From Gigaspora rosea (taxonomy: Eukaryota > Glomeromycota > Glomeromycetes > Diversisporales > Gigasporaceae): a stretch of 64,000 bases of DNA. Location of the stretch: positions 96,682 to 160,681 of the forward strand of contig QKWP01000848.1 in the NCBI GenBank assembly GCA_003550325.1, in the 5' to 3' direction. This document shows positions 10,801 to 20,150 of this stretch, in pieces; the stretch's first letter is position 1; each line of letters starts with the position of its first letter. The translations under genes were made by a program, and so were the position numbers. Below the pieces are notes generated by a model. The model was not told where the DNA came from. It was given only the letters and a program-made list of their open reading frames with translations, and searched no databases.

Positions 10801-10903
10801 AAAAATCTGCAACAGTAATAAGAGTTTTCTCAGAGCCTTGTCCAAGGGCATTGGCAAGAAAAGTTATAGCTTGCGCAGCAACTAGTAAAGCTTGATCACC
10901 CAT
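7829..10903 (-). CDS. gag-pro: Gag-protease polyprotein with an unusual zinc-knuckle array
   Basis: 1,024 residues, intact. Order seen: a retrotransposon Gag domain (about 30-190, with DPADWLKEFRRAA, ALDWYTAL and ETVDGYVNRF); a CCHC knuckle CYYCGRTGHFIRDC (about 250); an Asn/Arg/Ser-rich RNA-binding-like tract (270-350); a retropepsin-type aspartic protease with IIDSGASISMIA (about 423); then four more CCHC knuckles in a row (about 595-666, first CGNCGSPDHLFANC, last CRGCSTLGHIEAYC); further Cys pairs (680-760); and a Gln-rich coiled coil near 960-1000 (QLQQQVQQQDQLIKQLQARI). Placing a knuckle array after the protease is atypical for gypsy elements, which normally go from protease straight to RT. 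The frame stays open upstream of this ATG except for three stops, so the original start may lie further 5'. Confidence 0.93.
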   Translation of the reverse strand: MGDQALLVAAQAITFLANALGQGSEKTLITVADFYGDGTQDPADWLKEFRRAATANRWSAERKLQLAPVYLKGVALDWYTALNPAPNVFNDNNNQNRSFQHLFKTRFYTTKQKALWQKQLFEIKQGPTETVDGYVNRFRTLQTKVDPTGVFPADFVKQLFIQGLRSEYAVNVQAAIPNTLTDAIEVALRWETGKLMTTPTTNTDQAIQQLTDQIAKLSINLAQTQTTPTSSVNYADNRAQTPRMKEPPICYYCGRTGHFIRDCNSRKQDQRQGSNSRRNNNNNNRNRNNNQNRDRNGRSSDRYSNNRDRSRSRNNSRPRSQSRDNNYRSRNNDNYHSYQNSSNRSPSPYHRSVNYLTQNQTQTPSLTASKWKTLLNNPSIRGALATHLYEEAKNANLVQTPAYTTPVKCNVSLQNKPYQAIIDSGASISMIAHKAVKELGLTIEKASNSLIVPAVGTSTRPLGIIKDLPIEIDHITIPLTVEVVDTTSYSLLLGNDWNQKVEANYNWKNGCYTFKWENKKHTIPTTYESNQPLPSQPTVTAPDELDLYEPEYLYPREAYTFDREDSDQSLSPEENEWTTYHSRRRNRKAPKQRVCGNCGSPDHLFANCPTNQCNRCQEFGHIAVKCPKQAPRRTTCPTCHDSNHLYRDCPNNVCRGCSTLGHIEAYCPLATWKRQNLVYQCGCTLDQVDSNRLSNHSTRRTHHCCQCRVPNRPEVLRLLEEKLVCPGCYSDFHCALDREDPRSIHFFTQGEGRGMLVNCKVCNKADTRPRMCQLDSLREELWFCELEHLYAYKASQDIQYNPNYNLWTRIKRYTESTKNAGHQYEMNQTRIYRLAKILLDENDQTIAQALEPLTSDRITQPWSYKEMQLILQAESDLLSENDIDPLQAILDESFDTSHPDYDQKYALAVLRRNFTVPVDLCQECLHVKHQEELNANQGYCDDCKLPDPEIYSPPAEETVKEIDDGSQFYQLQQQVQQQDQLIKQLQARIETLETTNAALLCFFQEEAQNAHHRANALDTLCQNF
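7832..7838 (-). promoter_or_regulatory. -1 programmed frameshift site A AAT TTT before the Gag stop
   Basis: In the Gag-protease frame the last codons read CAA AAT TTT TAG. The heptamer A AAT TTT fits the X XXY YYZ slippery pattern and touches the stop codon. Slipping back one base gives AAA TTT TTA GAG, which is exactly the frame of the RT ORF. I did not find a convincing downstream pseudoknot by eye. Confidence 0.7.
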
Positions 10904-11923
10904 TAGGTTTTCTGATTGATTAGAAGGTAAGATAGGGTTTAATTCTTCAACAAGAGGTTGTAAATTTATTTTCTCGAATTGTGGAGGAGTGTTAGCTCTA
11001 ACAATAGTAGAGTCTTGGTTTTGAATATAATGGTCGAGAGAGTCAATTAAATTTTGGTCGTTAAGAGGAGGAGTATTAAGTAATGGAGGTGTACGGCATG
11101 GGGTAACGTTTATATCTAAATTAACAGTTGGGTAATATTCAGTTACAAGAGGAGATGGAGGAACAGATGTGCGAGCAGGAGAAAAGGTTTGTTGTAAATA
11201 GCGATAGAGGCGATTTCATGGAGGAGGAGTAGTTTCTCAAGTATAATGATATGGAATTTCTGAGATAGGTGAAGAAGGATGTGCAAGGCTTGGAGGGATT
11301 GGTATATAAGTATTAGTGGAAGAACCAACACCAGTATCAGCTAATTGTTCAGGTCCTAAGGTGAATATAGATCTGGGTGGAGAAATGTCAAAATTTAATT
11401 CAGTTCTTCCTAGTTGATTTTGAAAATTGAATAGAAGGTTTTCAGTCCTTGGTCGAGTTGAAGAAGGTGTAGAAGGTAAGAGGTCCTCAATGTGAAGGTC
11501 AAGTAGAGTAGCTTCAAAATTAAGAGGTAAGGTAGGTGCAAGAGTATAGGGGGTATGTGCAAGGAGTAGACCAGCAATAACTTCTTTTGGGTCTTATAGG
11601 TCGTTGTTATAGCGGCAACTAAAAACAATATCTAGAGCAGCAGCTCTAGCAGTATTATAATCAGTAGCAGCAAATAAAATACAGTAAGAGTCGTTTGTCT
11701 TTTGTGAGTATTGGGTAGCAAAATAATTGTCTTGATACGTTCCCCAGAATCGGCGAAAGGGACGGTATAAATTGGCAACAGGGTAACAGATAGTACAGGA
11801 TAAATCAGGATGGTAGGCTTGCAAAACGTCTACCGCAAGTGAGGAAGGATGACTTGTTTCGTGTACTTCAATTTGTTCTAAGTATAGTTCATACACTCTA
11901 TTCATATAGAAAAGGCAGTTCAC
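10904..11923 (-). pseudogene. Upstream in-frame extension of Gag, broken by three stops
   Basis: The Gag frame continues upstream from the ATG at 10903 to an ATG at 11923 with only three interruptions: TGA 11216-11218, TGA 11237-11239 and TAA 11594-11596. All three could arise by C-to-T change from Arg or Gln codons. The extension of about 340 residues starts MNCLFYMNRVYELYLEQIEV, has a compact N-terminal part of about 109 residues, then a Pro/Thr/Ser-rich linker. Either the parent element made a polyprotein of about 1,360 residues, or this was a separate upstream ORF. I do not recognise the N-terminal domain. Confidence 0.6.
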
Positions 11924-12192
11924 AAGTCTTAAGGAAACTAATAAAAGAATAATAAAATACCTCCAAAATAAAAGGTTAGTAGTAAGTTGTTAACAAAATT
12001 TTAATCTACTAAATATAGTAAATAGTTAGTATCCAACAAAAAGAAATTTCCAAGTAAGTTGTAAAAGAATAATAAGAGTGCAATCAACAGCAAGAGGGTT
12101 AGTAACAGCCAAAAAAAATAATTAAATTTCTGCCAAAAGTAATAATAAGATTTCCAAATTCTTTAATAATATTCAATAATTTAAATAGGTTT
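11924..12192 (-). other. Gypsy 5' leader
   Basis: Non-coding stretch between the primer-binding site and the first ATG of the Gag-frame extension. It is A-rich on the + strand, with no motif that I can name. Confidence 0.5.
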
Positions 12193-12208
12193 CCGCCAGA
12201 AGGCACCA
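12193..12208 (-). promoter_or_regulatory. Primer-binding site
   Basis: Two bases inside the 5' LTR the minus strand reads TGGTGCCTTCTGGCGG. It starts with TGG, complementary to a tRNA 3' CCA, and extends to match an acceptor end ...GGCACCA. The exact tRNA cannot be named without the host tRNA set. Confidence 0.75.
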
Positions 12209-12540
12209 AATGTTACAGTACCGGAAGCCTTCTTTAATTCCGATAGAGTAACAATCACACGGCTCCTGAGATCCCTTACTTTGGGCGTGAAGCGGTGTGC
12301 AAGAGGGAAGTATAGTTTCTTTTATGTCTGTAAGAAACTACACACTTCTCTGAGGCAGTTCGGTATAAAACAACAAGAGATAATACACAGTTTATTAATT
12401 TAACAAGAGGGCTATTCCAAGGTGTCTGTTCCTTAGAAATCCCAAGAGTTTATTAATAATAAGAGAGGAGGATAAATAATATAAAGGTAAAGATAAAATA
12501 CAATGTCTGGATCTGTCTAAAACTAAGGGAAATAAGGTGG

Positions 12541-12552
12541 GTTTATATATCT
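12541..12552 (-). promoter_or_regulatory. TATA-like box of the gypsy promoter
   Basis: The minus strand reads AGATATATAAAC just downstream of the decamer array in the 5' LTR. Position and sequence fit a Pol II TATA box; the start site itself is not visible. Confidence 0.5.
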
Positions 12553-12559
12553 ATTGAGC

Positions 12560-12649
12560 TAAGCATCGCTAAGCGTCGTTAAGCGTTGCTAAGCGTCATT
12601 AAGCGTCACTAAGCGTCGTTAAGCGTCGCTAAGCGTCATCGAGTATCAT
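12560..12649. repeat. 10-bp tandem array in the 5' LTR
   Basis: Nine TAAGCGTCNN-type decamers, matching 3887-3976 in the other LTR. Most differences between the two LTRs fall here, at CG versus TG/CA positions. Confidence 0.85.
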
Positions 12650-12761
12650 TGCACATCAATTTTGCATATCACTATTACTAAATACAGTTATTACAAAATT
12701 TCCTTATTAAGTTCTAATTTTCAAACTAATTTTTACCAAAATTAAAACCTATTCTATAACA

Positions 12762-14160
12762 ATATTTATAAAATTAAATATAATGAAATTAACTATTAAG
12801 TTTATATATAATTTTAAAATATTATCTTCTACCTTTAATATATTTTTAGGTCTGAATAAGTTTTCTTAGCATATTAAGTTAAAATAAATTAGTGAAATCT
12901 TGTGAATTTTAAGAATTTATAAAATTTTATTAATATAATACAGGTTGAATTAATAAATAATGAGTACATACCAGGTACATAGCAAGAAACTAGTTTTCCA
13001 GGAAGTATCTGTTATTCTATCATAATAGATAGCATATAGGTTGTATATAAATAAGATAATAGGAGATAAAGCAATATTAGTAACATAACAATAACTAGGG
13101 TTCTGCAATTTGAGTTGATTTGATTTAATTTGATTAAATATTTGATTTCAAATCAAAGTCAAATACAAAATTTTTAAATCAAATTCAAATTGATAAATAT
13201 TTGATTTGATTTGACAAAAATTTAAAATATTTGTAAATTTATATATAAAATTTTAAAAATTTCAAATCAAATCAAATTTAAATACAGAATTTTAATTCAA
13301 ATCAAATTCAAATTAATACAAATTTGATTTCATCAAATTAAATATGCCTAATATTTGATTTGATTTGAGTTTGCAAATAGCAATACTGATTAATATTAAA
13401 TAACAAAAACTAATGGACATAACATGTTAATTTATATTTAACAATTATGGTATAATATAGTAAATTTAGCTTTGCAAATTAGACATGTATTCATAAATGT
13501 ATATAATATTTAATAAAATAAATTAAATAATGATTATTTATTTATTTGTTTATACATATATCATTAAATGCATGTATATAATATTTATTATTTGTGATAG
13601 TAAATATATATTTTTCTTCATTGTTTTCAAAAATTTAACTTGACCAATTATGGGGTGATCCTGTGAATTCAATTTTATTAAAAAAATAATAAAAGTGCAA
13701 TAAATAATAATATCGTATTAAAAAAAATGCAAATCACAAAATTGTACTAAGAAATTTTGACTATGCGATATTAATGCAAATAAAATTAGAAGATAAAGGT
13801 GAAAATATATTTCTATAGTTAAATTTTTCGTTTAAATTAATTCAATCTAAAGAATATATATACCAAATTCATAATGATAAAAAAGATGGATTAAAGGTTG
13901 AATTAATTTAATCCTTAGGATATGTAGCCAAATTCGTAAAGTTAGAAAAGATAAAATCAAAGATTAAAATAGTTTATTCCTAAAGACATATATGCCGAAT
14001 TCATAATTTTAAAAAAAGATAAATTTGAGTTAATTTGATCACAGATGCTAATTTGTAATTATAAAAAAAAATATATACTCTTATTGTATGCACTTCCAAA
14101 TATTGATTGAAAAATAGATTAAATAATAATTTTAGTTTTCTGCTAATAGTATCTAAAAAG
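12762..14160. other. Duplicated AT-rich segment, copy A (Merlin 5' region)
   Basis: It matches about 50380-50915 and 53665-54610 in copy B. It includes a low-complexity block at 13105-13380 built from AAATCAAAT and ATTTGATTT in both orientations. No ORF is convincing. It lies upstream of the transposase pseudogene and may be part of the same element, but I could not place the terminal inverted repeats. Confidence 0.6.
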
Positions 14161-14164
14161 CTAT

Positions 14165-14903
14165 TGTTATATTTGTATAATTTTAGTATCATTTTAAAAT
14201 ATTAGTATTAGGAAAATATCATAAAAATAGTAAGAATAGTATAAATTTTATCAAAGTAATCAAATCTGTAGTATTAATTTTATTAGGAAAACTTTTCTCT
14301 GTTCTCAAAAAGGAGTTATTTTTATTATAACTCGTTATTATAACTCGTTATTATAACTCATTATTATAACTCGTTATCATACCTCGTTATCATAACTCGT
14401 TATCATAACTCGTTATTATATCTCGTTATTATATCTCGTTATCATGACTCGTTATTATAACTCGTTATTATATTTTGTTACTATATCTCGTTATTATATC
14501 TCGTTATAGAGAAAATCCTAAGTTTTTACAGATATATAAACCCTGCTTTTTCTCTCAAGTCAAAGCAGGCTCTGTTCTTTAATTCTTCTTTTTTATAAAA
14601 ATATTTGTACTTAAAAACTTAAATTAATAAACTGATATTATCCTTTTAAATATAAAGCCATCTCCTTTATATTCTTTGATCCTTTATCCATCATATAAAG
14701 GACCTTTATTTTGTTGGTTATAAATTTATTTGGTTGGATTATTATTCTCTTATATTTTTGTCGATATATTATTTTCTTTAGTATTATTAATCTTGGATTT
14801 ATTGTCTTTTATTATTAACTTCTTTGATATTATATACATTTCTTACCCTCTTACATGTTAAGTCAAGTGATATAGTTTCTTGCCTAAAAGTTACTATATT
14901 ACA
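14165..14903 (+). mobile_element. Solo LTR (739 bp) with 4-bp target duplication
   Basis: It begins TGTTATATTTG and ends ATATTACA, flanked by CTAT on both sides (14161-14164 and 14904-14907). In copy B (about 54610) the site reads 'agctataaaag' with no insert, so the ends are fixed by comparison. Inside are a 13-bp tandem array, a TATA-like 'gatatataaaccctg' near 14530 and T-rich U5-like sequence, implying + orientation. No internal region is present, so it is a recombination remnant. Confidence 0.8.
14331..14507. repeat. 13-bp minisatellite in the solo LTR
   Basis: About 13-14 tandem units of TCGTTATTATAAC with a few substitutions. It lies upstream of the TATA-like box, in the U3 position, much as the decamer array does in the gypsy LTR. 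Confidence 0.85.
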
Positions 14904-15119
14904 CTATAAAAGAAGTATTTATTGACTTTGCATTAGTATTAATTTTTTGACTTATATTAAATCTTGTTAAACTTGTTAAATTAAAAAAATTAAATACTTC
15001 AAATAAAGTTGTATTCTCTTATTTGTATATCTTATATATTAATAAAAAAAAAAAAAAACAACAAAAAAAAGTTACAAAACACAAAATAGGTTTGCTTTTA
15101 TCCATATTAGTAAAAACCT

Positions 15120-15890
15120 ATTGTGATATTTATTTTGCTATTGAATTTTTTAAAGGGCTTGGCATTTTACCTCAATTACTTTTATATAAAAAAATGCAAA
15201 AACCTATGTATAAAGCAAAAAACTGTTTCCATAATAATAATCAAAAATGGGTCTGTACTTCAAAAGCTGCTTGTAGTTATGGGCAAACTATAAGATCTTG
15301 AACTTGGTTAGAAATTCAACACAATCGCTAAAATTATATTTTGTTGATCCCATAAATTACTGCATATGAATTATACAATTGATGGTTAATTGGTATAATT
15401 TTTGTCACAATATTTGCTACATAATACTAATAAATCAAAGCGATAAAATTGGTAGTAAAGGTAATATTATGGAGATTTATAAAAGCAAATTTGGTAAGCA
15501 TAAATATAATAGAGAAAAAGAAAAGAAGATCAGTGAGTTTTTGGAGAAGTTAAAAAAGACTCAAACAATATGTTTATAGTTATGGCTCCTTATCGCAAAC
15601 AACAATGTTAATAAAAATTTTAGAGGAATATAGAAAAAAGGAACTACTATTTATAGTAATTTTTGGGCTGACTACCAGACTTAAGAGTTCAAAAACATGA
15701 AGAAAACTTGAAAAGTCAACTATTCAAAACACTTTAAAGATTCTGAAACAGGTGTTGATATGAACATGATCAAATCAACTTGGCATGCAGTTAAAGCATC
15801 TCTTCCATGATATAGAACGGTCAAATAATTAAATAAAACATACTTTTTAGAGTATATGTGGAAGCAATAGTTTGTTCAAGATGACAGTAA
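15120..15890 (+). pseudogene. Merlin/IS1595-type (ISXO2-like) transposase pseudogene, copy A
   Basis: Fragments in order: FKGLGILPQLLL, a degraded zinc ribbon (PMYKAKNC ... KWVCTSKAACSYGQTIRS), a hydrophobic LMVNWYNFCHNIC stretch, MEIYKSKFGKHKYNR, and NMIKSTWHAVKASLP near the C-terminus. This matches the layout of the ISXO2-like DDE domain found in bacterial IS1595 and eukaryotic Merlin elements. Where the family has Asp in 'IDESKFG' this copy has Tyr, and the Glu expected in 'NMIES' is Lys, so the active site is lost. Stops and frameshifts are frequent. The last codons are displaced to 20151-20210 by the 4.26-kb TIR element inserted at 15891. Confidence 0.7.
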
Positions 15891-15983
15891 GGGGCATGCC
15901 ATTTATCACATAATTAATATCATGGGTACATGGGTCAGGGTAGTGATCACGTCTATATATAATATATATATTATATATGGGCC

Positions 15984-16333
15984 CTCAAAAGTAGAAACCA
16001 GACAATTTGACAATTTTTTGAAAATTAACCTGTTTGATTGATTAGGTGTAAAATTTAAAGCCCAAACTTTTTTACTTAATAATGAAAGTCTGATCACTTA
16101 ATAAATTTTTGTGATACAACGGTTAAAAGCTTTTGACGCTATAATCTAAAAATAGATTTACTGAGATTTTAAAAGCAATCTACAGGTCTACAGATCTAAT
16201 AATCCTGTTTAAACAGGTTTGTTAATCATGAATATACTATGTTTAGATTGTTTTGATTTTGTGTAACAAAATAGTTTTTGCCAATTTTCTCAAAACCCGT
16301 GATCTGCCAAATTGTCTGGTTTCTACTTTTGAG
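15984..16333. repeat. Foldback MITE nested in the 4.26-kb element
   Basis: Left arm ctcaaaagtagaaaccagac and right arm gtctggtttctacttttgag are exact reverse complements and extend further inward. The uninterrupted version of the flanking sequence occurs, inverted, at about 19610-19640 at the other end of the host element, showing a nested insertion. Confidence 0.75.
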
Positions 16334-17280
16334 AAGCATGGTGGACATTCGATTTGATTAGCTTGAATATCCCTGAGTTACACAACATAAATAAAAATTT
16401 TTAAAGTAACCCTTATTATGAATAACCATATCGTCAATTGGCAATTCGTAGTTTTATACAATAAATTTTTTTTAAATTATCTTAAAATATTTTTTACCTT
16501 CTCGTATATCTTTAGCGAAAAAAGATTAGTATAGATCAGTATCACTAAAAACTTTACTTAGAGAGCAATTTTTACTATTACTACACTATTACTACTATAC
16601 TATTAATATATTCTTCGTGTTCGCCCACGTCCAAGTTTACAATTGTCACTAGGCAATGTCCGCATAATATAATATGGATGCGGACATTGTCCAATGTCTA
16701 AGCAAAGGTTTTGATTTTTTTTTTTGTAATAGCATTCTTTCTCATTGGCATGGTTAGTATCCAAAGGGGCTTTACACTTTCTAAAATACTTCTAATAATG
16801 CTTTGCTTGATATAACCAGAATGAAAGTCAGGTTCGCAGTTAATTTCTAATACTTTCCACTTACTAAATATACTACTCAATTGGATGATGCATATTACTA
16901 GGTAAACTAAATTTATAGCGCTTTCAAAAGATGTAACCCATGGTTTTTGTGATGATTGGGAAAAATTTTTAAGATATTAAATTGTCTATTTTCGATCAGT
17001 TACATTTATATTTATTCGAAATCGGTAAAATTCTTAATTCCCAATTCTGTAGAGGCCACATCTTTTCAAAAAGCGCAAAAAAATTTTTTTAATTAAATTA
17101 AAAAAATTTATATTTATTTAAATACTGTATTTTTTTTATTACAAGAATTAACTTATTTTTTCTGTTCTTTAGGCTTTGATTGATAGCTAATTGAATCCAT
17201 ATCATTCAGTCAATCAATTCACAGACAAGCTCACATTGTAGACAATTTATTTCACTGACAAGTCATTTTATCAACAAGTT
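16334..17280. other. Interior of the 4.26-kb element, no gene recognised
   Basis: AT-rich. A small palindrome is formed by 'aatgtccgcataatata' and 'ggatgcggacatt' (about 16650-16690). Short open frames here have no recognisable protein signature. Confidence 0.5.
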
Positions 17281-17289
17281 CATTTTACA

Positions 17290-17360
17290 TGAGTGCCGCC
17301 AAGAGAAAACCTGCAAATCTTATCTAATAAGATTTGCAGGTTTTCTCTTGGCAGTGCTCA
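17290..17360. repeat. Near-perfect hairpin palindrome
   Basis: An arm of about 33 bp (starting tgagtgccgccaagagaaaa) is followed after a few bases by its reverse complement (ending ttttctcttggcagtgctca), with one mismatch. It is a very stable snap-back, such as the end or core of a MITE or a small-RNA hairpin. Confidence 0.85.
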
Positions 17361-17713
17361 TATATGAACTATAATTTACCCTAAACATAATTTTATCCCT
17401 AACCTTAAAAGTAACAACTTGAATTATTTTGTTGATAAATAAGCTGTTAGTGAGATAAACCCGCTTGTTTGTGAACCAAGATGTCTATGAAGAAATAGCA
17501 CCAGATCAAGATCAATTTTTGATAACTTCTAGAATTATTAGTAAGTACCTACCTAACTTATTTAAAATTGTAGAATGGTACTTGAATAAACAGATATCCG
17601 ATCTTTATAGTAGTTGCCTCTTTTATTTTTTAATTTATTAGAACTAATTTTTTTTCTATTTTCTTCAGATTTTCTTCGTGAACTGGAATTGGTGACATTC
17701 AAGTTTGCACAAT

Positions 17714-18239
17714 ATGGATCTGTATTATTTCACTGACAATTACTTCGTAGTTATAATTTGAAATCTGCTAAAAGCGGTGATTTTGATGTGCAATTTAATC
17801 TTAGAGTTTGCTATGACGAGGGCATAGGCACAGATAAGGATGAAAAAAAAGCATTTGAAATTTGCCAAAGGTGGTGTTACTCAAGGACAATGCGACGTTG
17901 GCGATAATGGCATAGGTATGGCCAAGAATGAAAAAAAGGCATTTGAATAGTATGTAGACACTACATTTCATCGACAATTATTCACCAACAAGTTCATTCA
18001 CTAATAGCTTATTTCACCGAAGCTTATTTTACTGAAGCTAATGTTGTTGACAAGTTTTTTTTATAAGTTATACTAATTTAACTCCAATTCTAGCCTGATC
18101 CTATATTGACCAGAATTACTTTGTCTGTAAAATGAGCTTCATTGAAATAAATGCCGGTGAAATAGATTTGTCAGTGAATAATTGTCAGTGAAATGCGGTG
18201 TCTACAAAGTAGATTGTCGGTGAAATAATACAGATCCAT
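17714..18239. mobile_element. Inverted-repeat unit enclosing a Sel1 fragment
   Basis: The arms are atggatctgtattatttcac (17714 onward) and, at 18203-18239, its reverse complement with a few changes. Between them lie the Sel1-repeat coding remnant and a second inverted pair (tgtagacac at 17953, gtgtctaca at about 18205). It looks like a small element that captured a host gene piece. Target duplications were not resolved. Confidence 0.55.
17800..17950 (+). pseudogene. Sel1-like repeat protein fragment
   Basis: Conceptual reading with frame changes gives CYDEGIGTDKDEKKAFE and then DNGIGMAKNEKKAFE, both matching the Sel1 repeat consensus (GxGxxKDEKKAFEW). Sel1 repeats are alpha-helical adaptor repeats, greatly expanded in mycorrhizal fungi and often fused to kinases. 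Only about two repeats remain, ending in TAG, with a frameshift between them in the A-rich 'gaaaaaaaag' run. It sits inside the 17714-18239 inverted-repeat unit. Confidence 0.7.
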
Positions 18240-19177
18240 TTTTTTTCTTTGCTTCATTGTAATGCAAAGTGGTACCGAAATGAGATCTGAAACTGGAATT
18301 TATCTAATGTTAAAGTACTAGTTTCTATTTTTCTTCTCATTGTTTAGTTCTTTTTTTTTCAAGATACTAATTTTTTTCAAAAGTTCTTCATTCAGAAAGA
18401 TTCAAATAATTCTATTAGCGAAAGATCTTAAAACCGGCAAATGGTTGAAATAGCAAGAGATAGAAAGGTTGAACTGTTATAGTTTCGGAAGTGCTTGACA
18501 ACTGACAACTAAGGCCTTGAAAATGGTAGTAAAAGTTGAAAGTTTCAAGACTAGTGAATAAACCATTAAGATTATCATTAGTCTATCCATTTTTTGAGCC
18601 AATAAAATTATGACGGGTCCAGTATTATGCCTGGAACTTTTTTCTTTATTTAGTATTTTATTATTTTAAATAATAAGAAAATAATAAAATATGTGATAAT
18701 ATCATGTATTTTATTATTTTCTTATTTATGTATAGTCTGGGAAAATGATTATTGTAGCGTATTGGAGCCTATGACTCCTGGAAGGAGTTTAAGACTCCAG
18801 GCTAAATTTACAAATATATAAGAGTGTGGTTTCAGTCTGTGAATGGATTGTTGATAGTATTTAGTATTATTGTAATAATCCGATGTATTGATTTATGTTA
18901 ATAAAAAACTCCTTATAACCTGTAATTATGTGTGCTAGCTTATTGATTTAAACCATTTAAACTTTAATTACTTTTTGTTTACAACTAAGGCTAAATTGGT
19001 TCAAAACCTTATAACCCACTGGTCCGTACACTGCCATTTGACATGCTATTATAACAACAAGCTTGTACTAATGCTCATATTTTACTTATTCTAAATATTA
19101 TATATATATATATATATTGTAATAGCATATAGTTAAAAACATTAGGAATTTTGGGTTAATAGTAGGTTGATTATAAG
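18240..19177. other. Interior of the 4.26-kb element, possibly LTR-like
   Basis: From about 18620 to 18960 there is a TATA-like 'aaatatataagagtg', a duplicated 'gactcctggaaggagt' palindrome and 'aataaaaaactcc', reminiscent of an LTR, but I found no clean TG..CA ends or direct flanks. Near 19100 is a (TA)n run. No gene was recognised. Confidence 0.35.
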
Positions 19178-19361
19178 TAGAGTGTGCAACGGGCGGGTTG
19201 ACGGGCCTAATTGGGCTTTTTTTGAAAATTAATTCGGGCCACACCCCAAAATGCTAATTATATGATAATTTATCATGTAACTGGCATTTCGGAGGTGTGG
19301 CCCGAATTAATTTTTAAAAAAAGCCCGATTAGGCCCGTCAACCTGCCCATTGCACACTCTA
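19178..19361. mobile_element. 184-bp hAT-like MITE
   Basis: The termini TAGAGTGTGCAA and its complement extend into a foldback containing gggttgacgggcctaat. The 8-bp direct repeat ATTATAAG lies on each side (19170-19177 and 19362-19369). An 8-bp duplication with T at position 2 and A at position 7, and a TAGNG end, fit the hAT superfamily. It is nested in the 4.26-kb element. Confidence 0.75.
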
Positions 19362-19720
19362 ATTATAAGTATAGAAGTATTATAGTTTCATTATTAATTA
19401 TATGTAGTGTTATATCTCTAATAAAGGTTAATTTTTTAATTTTTAAAATTTTAAATATTAATTTACTGCATTTTACATGTATATATCTATTTTTAATTTT
19501 AATAGTATTAAAATAATAAATTTGTTTAAAACTTCAAATATCTAAATTTATATAATGTTCTGCATTGTGCATATTGTTTATTTGTTTATATTTTTTGAAC
19601 CAATTAAATCGAATGTCCGCCATGCTCTTTTGAGGGCCCATATATTAAATTATATACGGTATATAACAGTATAATATATATATATATAATATATATTATT
19701 TAATATTAAGTAACTTTTTT

Positions 19721-19997
19721 TCTAGTGGTCCGTTTTGGATGATTTTACTACCAAAATGTTCGTCTCAATGAGACGATTCTAACAAGCCTAAAATCATTAA
19801 AATCCAATCACAGGGTCACAAGATCGTTAAGGTTTTGTATTATTATATATATAAATTTTAATATATATATATATAATAATGCAAAACCTTAGTGATCTTA
19901 TGACTCTGTGATTGGATTTTAATGGTTTGGGCTTGTTAGAATCGTCTCATTGAGACGAACATTTTGGTAGTAAAATCATCCAAATTGGACCAGTAGA
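19721..19997. repeat. Long foldback repeat
   Basis: Arms of about 115 bp, starting tctagtggtccgttttggat and closing with the complement, contain ccaaaatgttcgtctcaatg. The centre is (TA)-rich. It is related to the inner parts of the elements at 2341-2875 and 49938-50138. No coding capacity. Confidence 0.75.
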
Positions 19998-20150
19998 TCA
20001 AAAATTATTTAATATTATATATATTTATATAATATATTAAAATATTAGTCGTTATATTAACCAATAAGAATCGAGATTAGGGTGATCACACCATACATGG
20101 ATGGGGGTGGCCATTAAGTAAAAAATATTACATGATAAATGGCACGCCCC

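Larger units (their letters stand above)
3538..12761 (-). mobile_element. Ty3/gypsy LTR retrotransposon, complete but pol-defective
   Basis: A 9,224-bp element with two 551-bp direct LTRs beginning TGTTACAG and ending TATAACA on the + strand. All coding lies on the minus strand, in the order Gag-protease, RT, RNase H, integrase, then a small extra ORF. The flanking duplication reads 'atat' (3534-3537 and 12762-12765), or 'aatat' if the terminal A is shared. PBS and PPT are present next to the LTRs. The empty site is seen in copy B near 50360-50400. Protein order (integrase after RNase H) places it in Ty3/gypsy. Six in-frame stops plus several frameshifts make this copy non-functional for pol, although the LTRs differ at only 12 of 551 positions. 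Confidence 0.95.
12211..12761 (-). repeat. LTR (5' LTR of the gypsy element)
   Basis: 551 bp, the upstream LTR for minus-strand transcription. It carries the U3 decamer array (12560-12649) followed by a TATA-like box (12541-12552). Divergence from the other LTR is about 2.2 percent, so insertion was fairly recent. An absolute date needs a substitution rate I do not have. Confidence 0.95.
15891..20150. mobile_element. 4.26-kb TIR element with TAA target duplication
   Basis: The ends ggggcatgccatttatca and (in reverse complement) ggggcgtgccatttatca form the terminal inverted repeat. Direct TAA copies lie outside (15888-15890 and 20151-20153). Copy B reads straight through this site (about 55652), confirming the limits. 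TAA fits a PIF/Harbinger-type or related 3-bp duplication. No transposase is visible. The interior is a mosaic of at least five smaller foldbacks, a Sel1-repeat gene fragment and an LTR-like stretch, so it is either a nested composite or a non-autonomous carrier. The insertion splits the Merlin transposase pseudogene. Confidence 0.85.

Noticed and set aside
14331-14507. CRISPR-like array
   Set aside because: Units of 13 bp are contiguous with no unique spacers; it is a minisatellite in an LTR.
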